Source: CALBJU01 sp965247125
GTDB lineage: Bacteria > Bacteroidota > Rhodothermia > Rhodothermales > UBA10348
Length of the DNA: 64,000 bases
Assembly: GCA_965247125.1 (NCBI GenBank)
Contig: CBDFGO010000002.1
Location: forward strand, 992,001-1,056,000
Direction of reading: 5' to 3'
The notes beneath the pieces are model-generated. The model searched no databases. It had not been told where the DNA came from and saw only the letters and a program-made list of their open reading frames with translations. Positions 34,107 through 42,637 of this stretch are shown here, one piece after another (the stretch's first letter is position 1; every line of letters begins with the position of its first letter). A program made the position numbers and the translations under genes.

Positions 34107-34139
34107 GGTCGCAACTTTGATGAGCCGCAGGGACAATAC

Positions 34140-35381
34140 ATGAATATTCGTTCACGGAAAGCACCAACCCTGATTCAAAATAGGGTTGGTCAGTGGTATT
34201 GCCGGTTCAGAAGAGATGGTATTGACCTTCCCATAGGTATTCAAACTCCTAAACGTTCAAAATCAGACCCTCCACCTGATGGTACGCTTGAGTGGATTCA
34301 GGTTGGTAGGTACTGGTATCCAAAACATGTCTACGACAAGTTCACGGTTGACTTTGAAATGCCATACTTGAGAGGTGAGTTTACTCCCTCAAAGAGAAAG
34401 GAAGATGTACTGGTATCTGACGCTGTAGAAGAATTCATTGAAAGAGATGGATTGACGAAGAGTACTAAGCGGAGCTACAAAGGAGTTCTTCATTTGTTTG
34501 TAAACCGGCTGGTTGATGGGCGAATGTATATGCGAGAACTCCGCTCGGAAGACATGACGCATTTCATGGAGTTATGTAAGCATAACTCTCCCCACACTCG
34601 GTTTAGTTACGGTAAAGGGATCAATGTATTTTTAAACTGGGCGGATGAAAAGGAGCTCCTAGACGCGGAAGATTTGCAGATTGAAACCGGACGCACCGCA
34701 ACGGGAAGACTTGGGCGAAAAATTTTTCTGACTCCTACGGAATTCATAAATGTGCGAGCATCAATTGCCCGTGATGCTCTATTGCTTCCTCTAAAGCAGA
34801 GGAAACTCAATCATCTGTCATGGGTGACTGATGTTCTAGACCTCGGTATTTCAACTGGACTTCGGCTCAATGAACTTGTTCATCTTCAATGGCAAGACAT
34901 CAAACTGGAACGGGGTATTCTTGAGGTAAGACCCAAGACTAAGGAGCGCGATAAAATTGATTTTATGCCGAAAGGCAAACGTGCGCGATTTGTTGAACTG
35001 CAACCACTCGCCATTGAAGTATTGAGCCGAAGCCATGTGAAAGTGGGACAGTCAGATCCACATGGACGAGTACTGAAAGGTGCTCTTTTTAATGACCTCC
35101 GAGATGTGCCATTTAACCCAAACCGAGCATCTAAGAATTGGCGGAAGCACAGAAAGATTGTCAATATTTCTGACCCTGTGCCTCTTCACGGTCTTCGGCA
35201 TGCCCATATAACGTTCATGCTCATTCTGGGTTGGGAAATTTTTTATGTACAGCAATTTGCTGGTCATTCTAGCGTAACGACGACGCAGCAATATGCTCAA
35301 TTTGCACGTCAACTCTGCTCCCGAAAGGAGCGTGAAAGGCTCATTGAAGAAATTGTTGGTCTTGGATTTGCTCGCCCCTGA
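34140..35381 (+). CDS. Tyrosine recombinase / integrase
   Basis: A 413 aa site-specific recombinase. An N-terminal arm-type DNA-binding part (about 1-90, including the QWYCRFRRDGIDLPIGIQ segment) precedes a SAM-like core-binding domain (about 95-185, VSDAVEEFIERDGLTKSTKR). The catalytic domain (about 205-400) shows STGLRLNELVHLQW (Arg I), LHGLRHAHITFML (HxxR), FAGHSSVTTTQQYAQF (GHSS and Tyr nucleophile). All catalytic residues are present. Adjacent to tRNA-Ala and pointing away from it, as in integrative elements; the matching second attachment site was not found in the window. Confidence 0.93.
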   Translation: MNIRSRKAPTLIQNRVGQWYCRFRRDGIDLPIGIQTPKRSKSDPPPDGTLEWIQVGRYWYPKHVYDKFTVDFEMPYLRGEFTPSKRKEDVLVSDAVEEFIERDGLTKSTKRSYKGVLHLFVNRLVDGRMYMRELRSEDMTHFMELCKHNSPHTRFSYGKGINVFLNWADEKELLDAEDLQIETGRTATGRLGRKIFLTPTEFINVRASIARDALLLPLKQRKLNHLSWVTDVLDLGISTGLRLNELVHLQWQDIKLERGILEVRPKTKERDKIDFMPKGKRARFVELQPLAIEVLSRSHVKVGQSDPHGRVLKGALFNDLRDVPFNPNRASKNWRKHRKIVNISDPVPLHGLRHAHITFMLILGWEIFYVQQFAGHSSVTTTQQYAQFARQLCSRKERERLIEEIVGLGFARP

Positions 35382-35396
35382 GATTGCTACTCTCCT

Positions 35397-37259
35397 TCAC
35401 GATGGGCTCTTTTTACTCTTTTTTCTGATTTTCCCTCGTCGCGCTGGTAACGGCGCTTCGTTCATTTGTCGAACGAGATGGCGTATATGACCGATGGTCA
35501 CATAGAGCTTACTATTGCGTCCGCTCTTGGTAACGATTGGTCGTAGTTTTTTCTCTTTTCGGAGTCTCTCGGATACGTCTCTGCTTATGCCAAGTGCCTG
35601 CATAATATCTGTTAGCGGCACAACGGCATCATTATTTAGTGTGTTTAATAGCACTGCTTGTCGAAGCGCTGGTCCGGTAAGGTTGGTGATGATTTCCTCA
35701 ACCTGCTCCGTAATGTCTTTCGCGATTGTGCTTGCGATTTCTTTAGCGGGAAGGGCTGAATCTTGCGCAAAGTTGTTAGGCTCGGTAGCCCTTTTGGCCG
35801 AAGTCACTACTGAATCAAGAGATGATTTTGTGGTAGGGGGAATTGAAATGTATTCAACGGGCATTAACTCATTAGAGTGAGAGCGTGGAGGCGGAATCTC
35901 AGACCGGCTCCGCAGCTTGGGAATTTCATAATATGCTTTCATTCGGAGCTTCATCGCGGGATGCCGCCCAGTGATAAGAATCCCAGAATCCTGGGGAAGT
36001 GTTCGGACTGCATCTGGTTCTAAGAGTGATCTTGTGACTATTCTCTCTTGACCATTGCGACGATCAATACACATTGTCTTCCCGAGAGAAGCTGAAACAT
36101 CCTTGCACATCGAGTGAGATAGCCCCGGAAGAAAAATGCGCGTCGCACAGCCTCCATTGGCTAGGATATGAGCATCCTCACGCCCGTAGAGACGCTTCAA
36201 CTGCTCCAAATCTTGGCAAGACGCAATTATGCTGACCCTCCTCCTGCGGATCGCTGTCATGATGGTTGCCAGTTCTGGGATCGGGGCGCTGTTACCGAGC
36301 TCGTCGAGTATGGCGAAAATTGAAAGCTCATCTTCTTCTGGCGTCTGCATACAGAACGAAAATACCTGAAAGAAGAGAAGAGCCCCTATGACCGAATAAT
36401 GCTTCGCGTGAATCTCAGGGAAACAGAAAAAGATTGCTGTCTTCTCGGTTCTAAGTGACTCAAAGTTTAAAGATTCAGTTGCCGTGAGCCGACAAGTGAG
36501 AGGATCTGACCAGGGTTTGAGAGCTGTTTGACAAGTTGTCACGATGCTGGCGGCGACTCTACTACTGGCAGCCCTGAACGACTTGAAGTCACTAAATGTA
36601 TTGGGGTCAGCGTGCTCAGCAACAAACTTATCCAGTCCGCTACAGTCTGGGCCTAAATGTGTAAGCAATTTCTTGACCATTGCGAGATGAAAATACTTTG
36701 TATCACAATTACGAAGGGTCATGACGAGCGTTGTCAGCAGAGCCTCGGCCGACTCGTTCCAAAAGCGTTCCCCTCCCCGATCGGGGAATGCAGCGTTAAT
36801 GAGAGTTGAGGACACAATCGACGCGTCTCTATGTGTTCGAACTCGATGGAGCGGATTGAACGAAAGTGACTCCTCTGCAGAATCAGTAAAGTCGATCTTG
36901 CAGACCCTATACCCCTCACTCGTGAGCCAGCCTGCGGAGCGTTTCCACATGCTTGAGTCTGGATCAAGGCTTATGTAGCTCGCACCATCCGCACGGAGCA
37001 AGTTCGTCATACTCATTTTTGTGGTTTTGCCACCCCCTGTTGGACAAACGAGAAGGCAGTGGGAAAAACTGGCTTCCAACGAAAGCCGGGAAAATCCATC
37101 AACCACAATTCCTTTCTTGCTTCGCGAAACTAGCCTCCATCTCTGAAAACCTGTCAGCCAATATGCTCCCTCCATGTATTCAATTTCTTTTGGAATCACG
37201 AGACGAATCACAGTGATAATGGCAACAATTATTGCTACGATGATCAGATTGATAATCAT
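35397..37259 (-). CDS. VirD4/TraG-type coupling ATPase
   Basis: Type IV secretion coupling protein that brings DNA or protein substrates to the conjugation channel. Starting at ATG 37259, which overlaps the upstream stop as TGATG, gives 620 aa with an N-terminal membrane anchor (MIINLIIVAIIVAIITVIRL) followed by a P-loop domain. Walker A is CPTGGGKTTKMSM (about 77), Walker B FAILDELGNS (about 312), then a RecA-like arginine/sensor region (SIIASCQDLEQLKRLYG). The C-terminal 100 residues (about 500-600) contain a possible winged helix (LTDIMQALGISRDVSERLRK). The frame continues further upstream, but that part overlaps a small membrane protein gene. No relaxase or VirB genes are in view. Confidence 0.85.
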   Translation of the reverse strand: MIINLIIVAIIVAIITVIRLVIPKEIEYMEGAYWLTGFQRWRLVSRSKKGIVVDGFSRLSLEASFSHCLLVCPTGGGKTTKMSMTNLLRADGASYISLDPDSSMWKRSAGWLTSEGYRVCKIDFTDSAEESLSFNPLHRVRTHRDASIVSSTLINAAFPDRGGERFWNESAEALLTTLVMTLRNCDTKYFHLAMVKKLLTHLGPDCSGLDKFVAEHADPNTFSDFKSFRAASSRVAASIVTTCQTALKPWSDPLTCRLTATESLNFESLRTEKTAIFFCFPEIHAKHYSVIGALLFFQVFSFCMQTPEEDELSIFAILDELGNSAPIPELATIMTAIRRRRVSIIASCQDLEQLKRLYGREDAHILANGGCATRIFLPGLSHSMCKDVSASLGKTMCIDRRNGQERIVTRSLLEPDAVRTLPQDSGILITGRHPAMKLRMKAYYEIPKLRSRSEIPPPRSHSNELMPVEYISIPPTTKSSLDSVVTSAKRATEPNNFAQDSALPAKEIASTIAKDITEQVEEIITNLTGPALRQAVLLNTLNNDAVVPLTDIMQALGISRDVSERLRKEKKLRPIVTKSGRNSKLYVTIGHIRHLVRQMNEAPLPARRGKIRKKSKKSPS

Positions 37260-37492
37260 CAGAATTTTATTCGCCTCCGCCGAGGTGCCCTGTTTATTAG
37301 CGCCTTCCAAGCTCCACCAATTGCGAGAAATGGAAGCCGGATCAGGGCGAGTGAAATGCGGCCAATGACCTGTCCGGCCCATGTTGCGGGGTGTGTTGAA
37401 ACAACTTTGATCGCAAATAGCATTATGTATATGCCCCATATGACCAGAAAGAGCTGGATTAGGGCTGTTAAAAGCTGTGTGAAATACATCAT
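37259..37492 (-). CDS. Small membrane protein upstream of the coupling ATPase
   Basis: 77 aa if started at the Met-Met pair at 37492. Two hydrophobic segments (about 4-30, FTQLLTALIQLFLVIWGIYI; about 45-62, ISLALIRLPFLAIGGAW) and a basic tail RAPRRRRIKF. Its TGA shares a base with the ATG of the coupling protein, so translation is coupled. A longer frame to 37630 exists but would overlap the next small gene. No family recognised. Confidence 0.6.
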   Translation of the reverse strand: MMYFTQLLTALIQLFLVIWGIYIMLFAIKVVSTHPATWAGQVIGRISLALIRLPFLAIGGAWKALINRAPRRRRIKF

Positions 37493-37512
37493 TTTTCCGT
37501 CTGATTTGGGGG

Positions 37513-37650
37513 TCAGTAAGCCGAGCGTCTTGACCCAAGGATTGAGTTTTTCCGCTTCCGAATCTGTGAAACGATAGTGACCAAAATTGCGATGAGAAGT
37601 AGGGTGTTGACCAGCGTCAAGACTCCGCATAGGTCGTGTAATTCTGTCAT
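37513..37650 (-). CDS. Very small membrane protein (45 aa)
   Basis: The ATG at 37650 overlaps the lipoprotein stop as ATGA. It encodes MTELHDLCGVLTLVNTLLLI followed by AILVTIVSQIRKRKN and a short tail ending RRSAY: one transmembrane helix with a basic cytoplasmic end. It ends 20 bp before the next small membrane gene. The coupling at both sides of the four-gene set argues that it is real. No family recognised. Confidence 0.55.
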   Translation of the reverse strand: MTELHDLCGVLTLVNTLLLIAILVTIVSQIRKRKNSILGSRRSAY

Positions 37651-38489
37651 TGGTTCTCTCGGTTTAGGAAGGAATAAATGATGTCACGCATTTGGTTGAC
37701 ATCGCTTGTGTTTTCGTGAAGCTCGAAATATCCGACTTTCATATCTGTCAGCCAGCGTGTCCAAATCGCTCTAAGATGAGCTGATTCTGTAACTGCTTTC
37801 GAGCGTGGCTCGAGCCCAATCACAAGAATGTTGACATGGGATAAATCTGTCCGGACGGGAATCAGGCGGAATTCGTCGGTATTGGCGTTGGGGTCATTTC
37901 GCCACCGCTGCAGAATTTCCTTGGGGATGTAATTCCCTTCGGTTTCGTCTCTATACATTGACTCTTCGTCAATGACATAGAAATCCGTAATCAGAATGAT
38001 GTCCTGTCGTATTTGATGTCCGTCCGAAGACTGGATTGGGGTGTATAGCCTCTGAAACCATGCTGATATATCCGCGCCAGAGAATGATTCTTTTTTTGGA
38101 GCTGCGGCATACAGCTGTTCCGAGACTTCCATGAGCCTCGACAACTGAGTTGACAATTCCTCATGCCTCTGTGCCATTGGAATTGAAGCCATATCGATGC
38201 TCAATTCGTTTTGTGATGAAACCCGTTCTGTGTCCGAGGACTGCGGAATCACCTCAATTGTGAGTCTGTCGTGACTTCCTATGTACAGGGAGCTTTTTAC
38301 CAACTCCCTAAAGTAGGAGGCTGTTAATGCTATGAGGGCAAGGTCATTCTCGGGCTGGCCCGTGATGAGAATCCTGTCACTCAGGTCGGAGGCGACACGA
38401 ATGTGGTGCTCGGGACGAGCCGGTGTGTTGTCGACATCTGTGTTACAACCGACAACGATACAGGCGAGTAAAACGATAAATGTTTTCAT
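37647..38489 (-). CDS. Lipoprotein with possible vWA-like fold, linked to the coupling ATPase
   Basis: A 280 aa lipoprotein (MKTFIVLLACIVVGC, lipobox). The mature part opens with HIRVASDLSDRILITG, where D-L-S-D sits like a degenerate MIDAS strand. A later strand is RQDIILITDFYVIDEES, with the Asp after a hydrophobic strand as in vWA domains, and then HVNILVIGLEPRSKAV and YFELHE. I infer a vWA/Rossmann-like periplasmic domain, not a proven one. It is the second gene of a coupled set: truncated ORF, lipoprotein, two tiny membrane proteins, coupling ATPase. Confidence 0.6.
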   Translation of the reverse strand: MKTFIVLLACIVVGCNTDVDNTPARPEHHIRVASDLSDRILITGQPENDLALIALTASYFRELVKSSLYIGSHDRLTIEVIPQSSDTERVSSQNELSIDMASIPMAQRHEELSTQLSRLMEVSEQLYAAAPKKESFSGADISAWFQRLYTPIQSSDGHQIRQDIILITDFYVIDEESMYRDETEGNYIPKEILQRWRNDPNANTDEFRLIPVRTDLSHVNILVIGLEPRSKAVTESAHLRAIWTRWLTDMKVGYFELHENTSDVNQMRDIIYSFLNRENQ

Positions 38490-38516
38490 CGGTATCTACT
38501 GATTTTTTGAATGTGG

Positions 38517-38712
38517 CTAGATGTAGGGCGGAGCGTGGTAATTGGCGGATCGCTCCTCTAAAAAGCTGTCTGCAAGCTTTCTGGATTCAGCCATTCTGGC
38601 CCTCGCATCACCCGTCCTCGTGCCTTCTATGAACCTGTTCCAGCCGCCAACGAGATCGCCTATTCGTGCGACCGTGAGGCTCCAATCCTTGTGCCTGCCG
38701 TCCCGAACTCTT
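38517..38712 (-). pseudogene. C-terminal fragment of an ORF cut by IS256-family copy A
   Basis: About 64 codons in frame from the IS edge to TAG at 38517: RVRDGRHKDWSLTVARIGDL, a Gly-Trp-Asn segment, then GDARARMAESRKLADSFLEE and the end YHAPPYI. It stops 27 bp before the lipoprotein start, so it was probably the first gene of that operon. The 5' part is not on the other side of the IS, which fits the lack of a matching target duplication for copy A. Confidence 0.6.
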
Positions 38713-40096
38713 GAGCTATGCCCAAAAGTTGTGTATGGAAGGTTTAGGCAGCGTGTCGTTCTGATGTAATTCCGTCGGTGAATTTGATTCCTTTTTTTAC
38801 AAGTTGCAATAGGTGCGGTGCATTCAGTTTCCTCCACTTCTTCTGGGCCTCTTTACATAGACGGAAGGCCATTGCAAGAGCTGTTTCTCGGCTCAGACAT
38901 CCCCTCGTTTTGGCGGTCCTGAGGCGCACGGTCGCGAACGTAGATTCGATCGGATTTGTGCTCCGAAGATGGATCCAGTGTTCTGCCGGAAAGTCATAAA
39001 AAGCGAGCAGTTCTTCTCGGTCTTTCACCAGAATCTCTGCTGCTTTCGGATACTTTTGCTGGTAGGCTTTGATGAAAAACAGAAGGGCGCTCTCTGCCTG
39101 CTTTTTTGTTTCTGCTGTATAGATCTGCGTGAGGTGACCTTTTGCCTTCTTCTGAACGGACTTGGGCAGGCGGTTGAGCACATTTGCTGTCTTGTGCACC
39201 CAACAGCGTGCGGCTCGCGTCTCGGGATAAACTTCTGCGAGAGCACTCCAGAATCCCATGGCTCCATCGGCAACAGCCAGCTTCGGTCCTTGATCCAGCC
39301 CGCGGTGCCTCAGCTCCAGGAGCAACTCTCGCCACGACTGCTTGCTCTCGCGAAAGCCGTCCTCGAGTGCTATAAGCTCCTTCCTTCCATCGGCCGTAGC
39401 GCCGATCACGACCAGCAGACACAGTTTCTGTTTATCCATGCGTACGTTTACGTGAATACCGTCGGCCCAGAAATAGACGTAGTGCTTCTCCTTCAGGCTC
39501 CGCTTTTGCCAGTCTTCGTGCTCCCTTGTCCAAAGCGTCTTCAGGCGCGCAATCGTCGAGGAGGTCAGCCCTGGGGCATCAGGACCAACAAGGGCCGAGA
39601 GCGCTGCCTCAAAGCCGCCCGTTGAAACTCCCTTCAGGTACAACCATGGAATGAGAGCCTCAAGCGAGCGGCTCTTGCGGAGGTAGGCTGGTAGTATCGA
39701 ACTGCGGAAACCGATTCTATCCTCACCCCGACCCGTACGGTCGCGTATGCGGGGCATCTTTACAGCGACCTCCCCGATACCAGTCAAAATCTTCCTCTCT
39801 GGCAGATATCCATTGCGAACGATGCGGTGGCGATTCTCTTCGTCGCGCAGGAACTGGTAGCGCTGGCAGAAAGCTTCAACCTCGGCCTCAACGGCTGTGG
39901 CCAGCATCTTTGCGGCCCCTGTTCGCAATACTTCTGTCAACACATCCTCTGTGCTATTGTAGTTCTCGTTCTCGTGTGCGTTATTCGTCTTCATGGGCGG
40001 TGTATCCTCCAATCTTCGGATTGACAATGACGTAATCATCATCAGGATACGCCGCCTATACCTTTTTCACCCGTACACAACTTTCGGGGTTAACTC
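38713..40096 (-). mobile_element. IS256-family insertion sequence, copy A (1384 bp)
   Basis: Ends are imperfect inverted repeats starting GAGCTATGCCCAAAAGTTGT (low end) and GAGTTAACCCCGAAAGTTGT (other end). Flanking 9-mers are CGAACTCTT and ATCTGTGTG, which do not match, so this copy has lost its target duplication by recombination or deletion. It has a private base change (CTGGGCC where all other copies have CTGAGCC, near 38836). Confidence 0.93.
38744..39994 (-). CDS. IS256-family (Mutator-type) transposase, copy A
   Basis: DDE transposase of 416 aa. I start it at MKTNNAHENENY, because a GGAGG ribosome site lies 11 bp upstream of that ATG; a longer frame adds 16 unlikely residues. The catalytic triad is the Asp in VYFWADGIHV, the Asp in LAVADGAMGF and the Glu in STNPIESTFATV, with the Mutator C-x-x-H-like block WVHKTANVLNRLP between. 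Six copies of this gene occur in the window. Confidence 0.95.
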   Translation of the reverse strand: MKTNNAHENENYNSTEDVLTEVLRTGAAKMLATAVEAEVEAFCQRYQFLRDEENRHRIVRNGYLPERKILTGIGEVAVKMPRIRDRTGRGEDRIGFRSSILPAYLRKSRSLEALIPWLYLKGVSTGGFEAALSALVGPDAPGLTSSTIARLKTLWTREHEDWQKRSLKEKHYVYFWADGIHVNVRMDKQKLCLLVVIGATADGRKELIALEDGFRESKQSWRELLLELRHRGLDQGPKLAVADGAMGFWSALAEVYPETRAARCWVHKTANVLNRLPKSVQKKAKGHLTQIYTAETKKQAESALLFFIKAYQQKYPKAAEILVKDREELLAFYDFPAEHWIHLRSTNPIESTFATVRLRTAKTRGCLSRETALAMAFRLCKEAQKKWRKLNAPHLLQLVKKGIKFTDGITSERHAA

Positions 40097-40233
40097 ATCT
40101 GTGTGTTCACCAGTGTATTAGGAACCGTTCACTGCGATATATAATTGGAGAGCCGAAAAGGCGCTGTATAGTGGTGAAACAGAGATGGTCCTATAAAACT
40201 GGACAGGGTCTTAGGTGGAATCTTGCGGATTGA

Positions 40234-41061
40234 TTATGCTGCTTCTTGAAGCGGCTGGTGATTAAAAAATACGTGATCAGGGGTCTTTCTTCCGTGTGAG
40301 CTGTGTCGCCTTTCGTTATTGAAGTAGTCGAAGTATACAGCAATGGATTTGCGGGCTTCAGCCACACTGTCATAGGCTTTAAGGTACACCTCTTCATATT
40401 TCAGGCTACGCCACAGACGTTCAACGAACACGTTGTCCATCCAGCGTCCTTTGCCATCCATAGAGATTTTGATGTCATGATTCTTCAGAACATCAGTAAA
40501 GGCCACGGGTGTGAACTGGCTGCCCTGATCCGTATTGAAGATCTCTGGCGCTCCATACACGGCGATTGCTTCTTCGAGCGCTTCCACACAGAAGTCGGTG
40601 TCCATCGTATTGGAGATCCGGCGTGAGAGTACTTTTCGGCTGTACCAGTCGATGACGGCGACCAGGTAAACGAATCCCCTTTTCATCGGAATGAATGTGA
40701 TGTCGCTTGCGTAAACCTGCCGGGGCCGCGTCACGTTGAGCTTACGCAAGAGATACGGATAAATCTTGTGACCTTTTCCCGGAATCGAGGTCCGTTTCTT
40801 AGGATAAATGGCAATGAGTCCCATCAGACGCATTAATCGCCGGATTCGATGGCGGCCCACAAAAATACCTCTGTCCTCGAGCGCATCCTTCATGGTGCGC
40901 GATCCTCGCGTGGGCCGCTCAAGGTAGAGCTCATCCAGTTTTTTCATCACGGCCAGGTTCTCTTTGCTCTCGCCCACCGGCTTGTAGTAGGCCGTTGAGC
41001 GATTCAGCTCCAGCAGATTGCACTGCCGTTTGATGGAGAGGTCGTGGATTGGGTCGATCAT
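40234..41061 (-). CDS. IS3-family transposase OrfB, copy 1
   Basis: 275 aa rve-type integrase core. The HTH_21-like N-terminal block is ERPTRGSRTMKDALEDRGIF. The DDE residues are in YASDITFIPMKRG, NTDQGSQFTP and VFVERLWRSLKYEEVY, and the typical end is FDYFNNERRHSSHGRKTPDH. Normally produced as an OrfAB fusion by -1 frameshifting at a T TTT TTA heptamer near the end of OrfA (plus-strand 41103-41109). Intact. Confidence 0.94.
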   Translation of the reverse strand: MIDPIHDLSIKRQCNLLELNRSTAYYKPVGESKENLAVMKKLDELYLERPTRGSRTMKDALEDRGIFVGRHRIRRLMRLMGLIAIYPKKRTSIPGKGHKIYPYLLRKLNVTRPRQVYASDITFIPMKRGFVYLVAVIDWYSRKVLSRRISNTMDTDFCVEALEEAIAVYGAPEIFNTDQGSQFTPVAFTDVLKNHDIKISMDGKGRWMDNVFVERLWRSLKYEEVYLKAYDSVAEARKSIAVYFDYFNNERRHSSHGRKTPDHVFFNHQPLQEAA

Positions 41062-41075
41062 TTGGCGGCGCTCAC

Positions 41076-41363
41076 CTACTGGGTGCGACCGAGCGCTTTG
41101 GATAAAAAATCCTTCTCCATCGAAAGCTCGCCAATTTTGGCGTGAAGCTCCTTGATCTGGCCCTCTTCATTGCGTTTTCCGAAATGCCCTTTGTCAAAGA
41201 CCTCTTCAGCGTCCTGAATCAATTTCTTCTTCCAGGTCTGAATCTGGTTCGGATGAACCTGGAACTGGTCTGCCAACTCAGCCATTGTGCGATCTCCTTT
41301 GACCGCCGCCACCGCTACTTTCGCTTTGAATGTGTTGCTGTGGTTTCTTCTTTTGCGACTCAT
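41076..41363 (-). CDS. IS3-family transposase OrfA, copy 1
   Basis: 95 aa HTH_Tnp_1 protein beginning MSRKRRNHSNTFKAKVAVAA, with the helix-turn-helix TMAELADQFQVHPNQIQTWK and a C-terminal leucine-zipper-like helix. It differs from copy 2 at 7 of 95 residues, while OrfB differs at only 1 of 275. The frame of OrfB is -1 relative to OrfA. Confidence 0.92.
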   Translation of the reverse strand: MSRKRRNHSNTFKAKVAVAAVKGDRTMAELADQFQVHPNQIQTWKKKLIQDAEEVFDKGHFGKRNEEGQIKELHAKIGELSMEKDFLSKALGRTQ

Positions 41364-41600
41364 CGTTTGTATCCTTTCTTGAGGGTGATAAGATCGCAAG
41401 ACTCCACCTTATTTGTTGTTCAGACTGTCCGATGAATCAGGACCATCTCTGTTGTACTCAGATCGTCCACTAAATTCGACTGAGGGCGAACTATAGCAGC
41501 GTCTTTCGTACCTATACCTATAGTGGAGTTGATGTTAACCACAATAGGTGGGCCACTGCCAAGAGTGAGGATAAAAATTGATGATAATCTATATAAGAAT

Positions 41601-41742
41601 ATGAATAGAGAAGTTCGTCACTCCTTTCAGATTCTGTTTAGAACTTTAAAAATTCTCGTTCCATTTAAGAAGTCGATTTTAGGTTTGTTCGCACTGGGGC
41701 CGCTGATTTCAGTTGTGAGCATGGTTGCGCCTTACATAACTA
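41601..41742 (+). pseudogene. N-terminal fragment of a membrane protein, possibly an ABC exporter, cut by an IS3-type element
   Basis: From ATG 41601 the frame gives MNREVRHSFQILFRTLKILV, PFKKSILGLFALGPLISVVS and MVAPYIT before entering the inserted element. The pattern of a cytoplasmic elbow then a first helix ending in Pro-Tyr resembles the start of type IV ABC exporters. No continuation is visible after 46737. Low certainty. Confidence 0.35.
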
Positions 41743-41792
41743 TGAACCGCCCCGGGTTTGCCGGAGACTCCAAAGTTTGAGAACTTGGAGTT

Positions 41793-42113
41793 ATGAAAAA
41801 AGGAAAGAGATACGCACCTGAAGTCAGGGAGCGAGCAGTACGCATGGTGTTGGAGCACGAACGCGAGTATTCATCACAATGGGCAGCCATCGAATCGATT
41901 GCTGAGAAGATCGGTTGTACGAAGGAGACGCTTCGCCGCTGGGTTCGACAGAGCGAACACGATACGGGTCGCAGGCCTGGGCTGACGACGGTGGAGAAGG
42001 ATCGCATCAAAGTGCTTGAACGTGAGGTCAAGGAGCTTCGTCAGACGAATGAGATCCTACGCAAGGCATCGGCGTATTTTGCACAGGCGGAGCTCGGCCG
42101 CCGACCCAAATAA
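41793..42113 (+). CDS. IS3-family transposase OrfA (second element)
   Basis: 106 aa, starts MKKGKRYAPEVRERAVRMVL; helix-turn-helix at about 30-60 (WAAIESIAEKIGCTKETLRR) and a coiled coil VLEREVKELRQTNEILRKAS. OrfB starts at an ATG overlapping the OrfA stop (TAATG) in the -1 frame, consistent with an OrfAB fusion by frameshifting. Confidence 0.92.
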   Translation: MKKGKRYAPEVRERAVRMVLEHEREYSSQWAAIESIAEKIGCTKETLRRWVRQSEHDTGRRPGLTTVEKDRIKVLEREVKELRQTNEILRKASAYFAQAELGRRPK

Positions 42114-42637
42114 TGGTGACTTTCATCGACGATCATCGCAGTGTTTACGGAGTCGAGCCGATCTGCAGAGTATTGCCGATTGCTCCGTCGACCTACTATG
42201 CCTGCAAAATCCTGCAGGTTGATCCTGAACGCCGATCTGCCCGGGCAAAGAATGATGAGTACCTGAGCGTAGAAATCCGTCGAGTCTGGGAAGAAAACTT
42301 CCAGGTCTACGGGGTTCGCAAGGTGTGGCGTCAACTGGGCCGCGAAGGCCTCGAGGTGGCACGCTGCACCGTGGAGCGTCTCATGCGCGATATGGGCCTT
42401 CACGGCGTCGTACGGGGCAAAAAGCATAGAACAACGATTCCTGATGAGCAGGCTGCTCGTCCGCTGGATCTGGTCGAGCGAGACTTTAAGGCAGGTGAGC
42501 CAAACCGGCTGTGGGTCTCGGATCTGACCTATGGTGTGCCCAAGCTTTGTCAACCATCCGGGTACGGCTGACAAAGCACAGCATGTCTGGAATGTACTCT
42601 GATTCCGGGATTGGAGTGACCGCTCCCCGTTGCGGGG

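Larger units (their letters stand above)
40186..41445 (-). mobile_element. IS3-family insertion sequence, copy 1 (about 1260 bp)
   Basis: Terminal repeats TGGTCCTGATTCATCGGACA (high end, minus strand) and TGGTCCTATAAAACTGGACA (low end). Both ends are further flanked by CAGAGA/TCTCTG, so the true tip may be slightly longer. No clear 3-4 bp target duplication. A second copy lies inverted at 56728-57978. Confidence 0.85.

Noticed and set aside
37260..37538. A 93-residue N-terminal extension of the coupling ATPase
   Set aside because: It overlaps a frame that encodes a membrane protein, and the TGATG junction gives a natural start just before the membrane anchor.
38969..39625. 218-codon and 142-codon frames antisense to, or shifted within, each IS256-family transposase
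   Set aside because: They recur in all six copies only because the copies are identical; they are shadows of the transposase gene.
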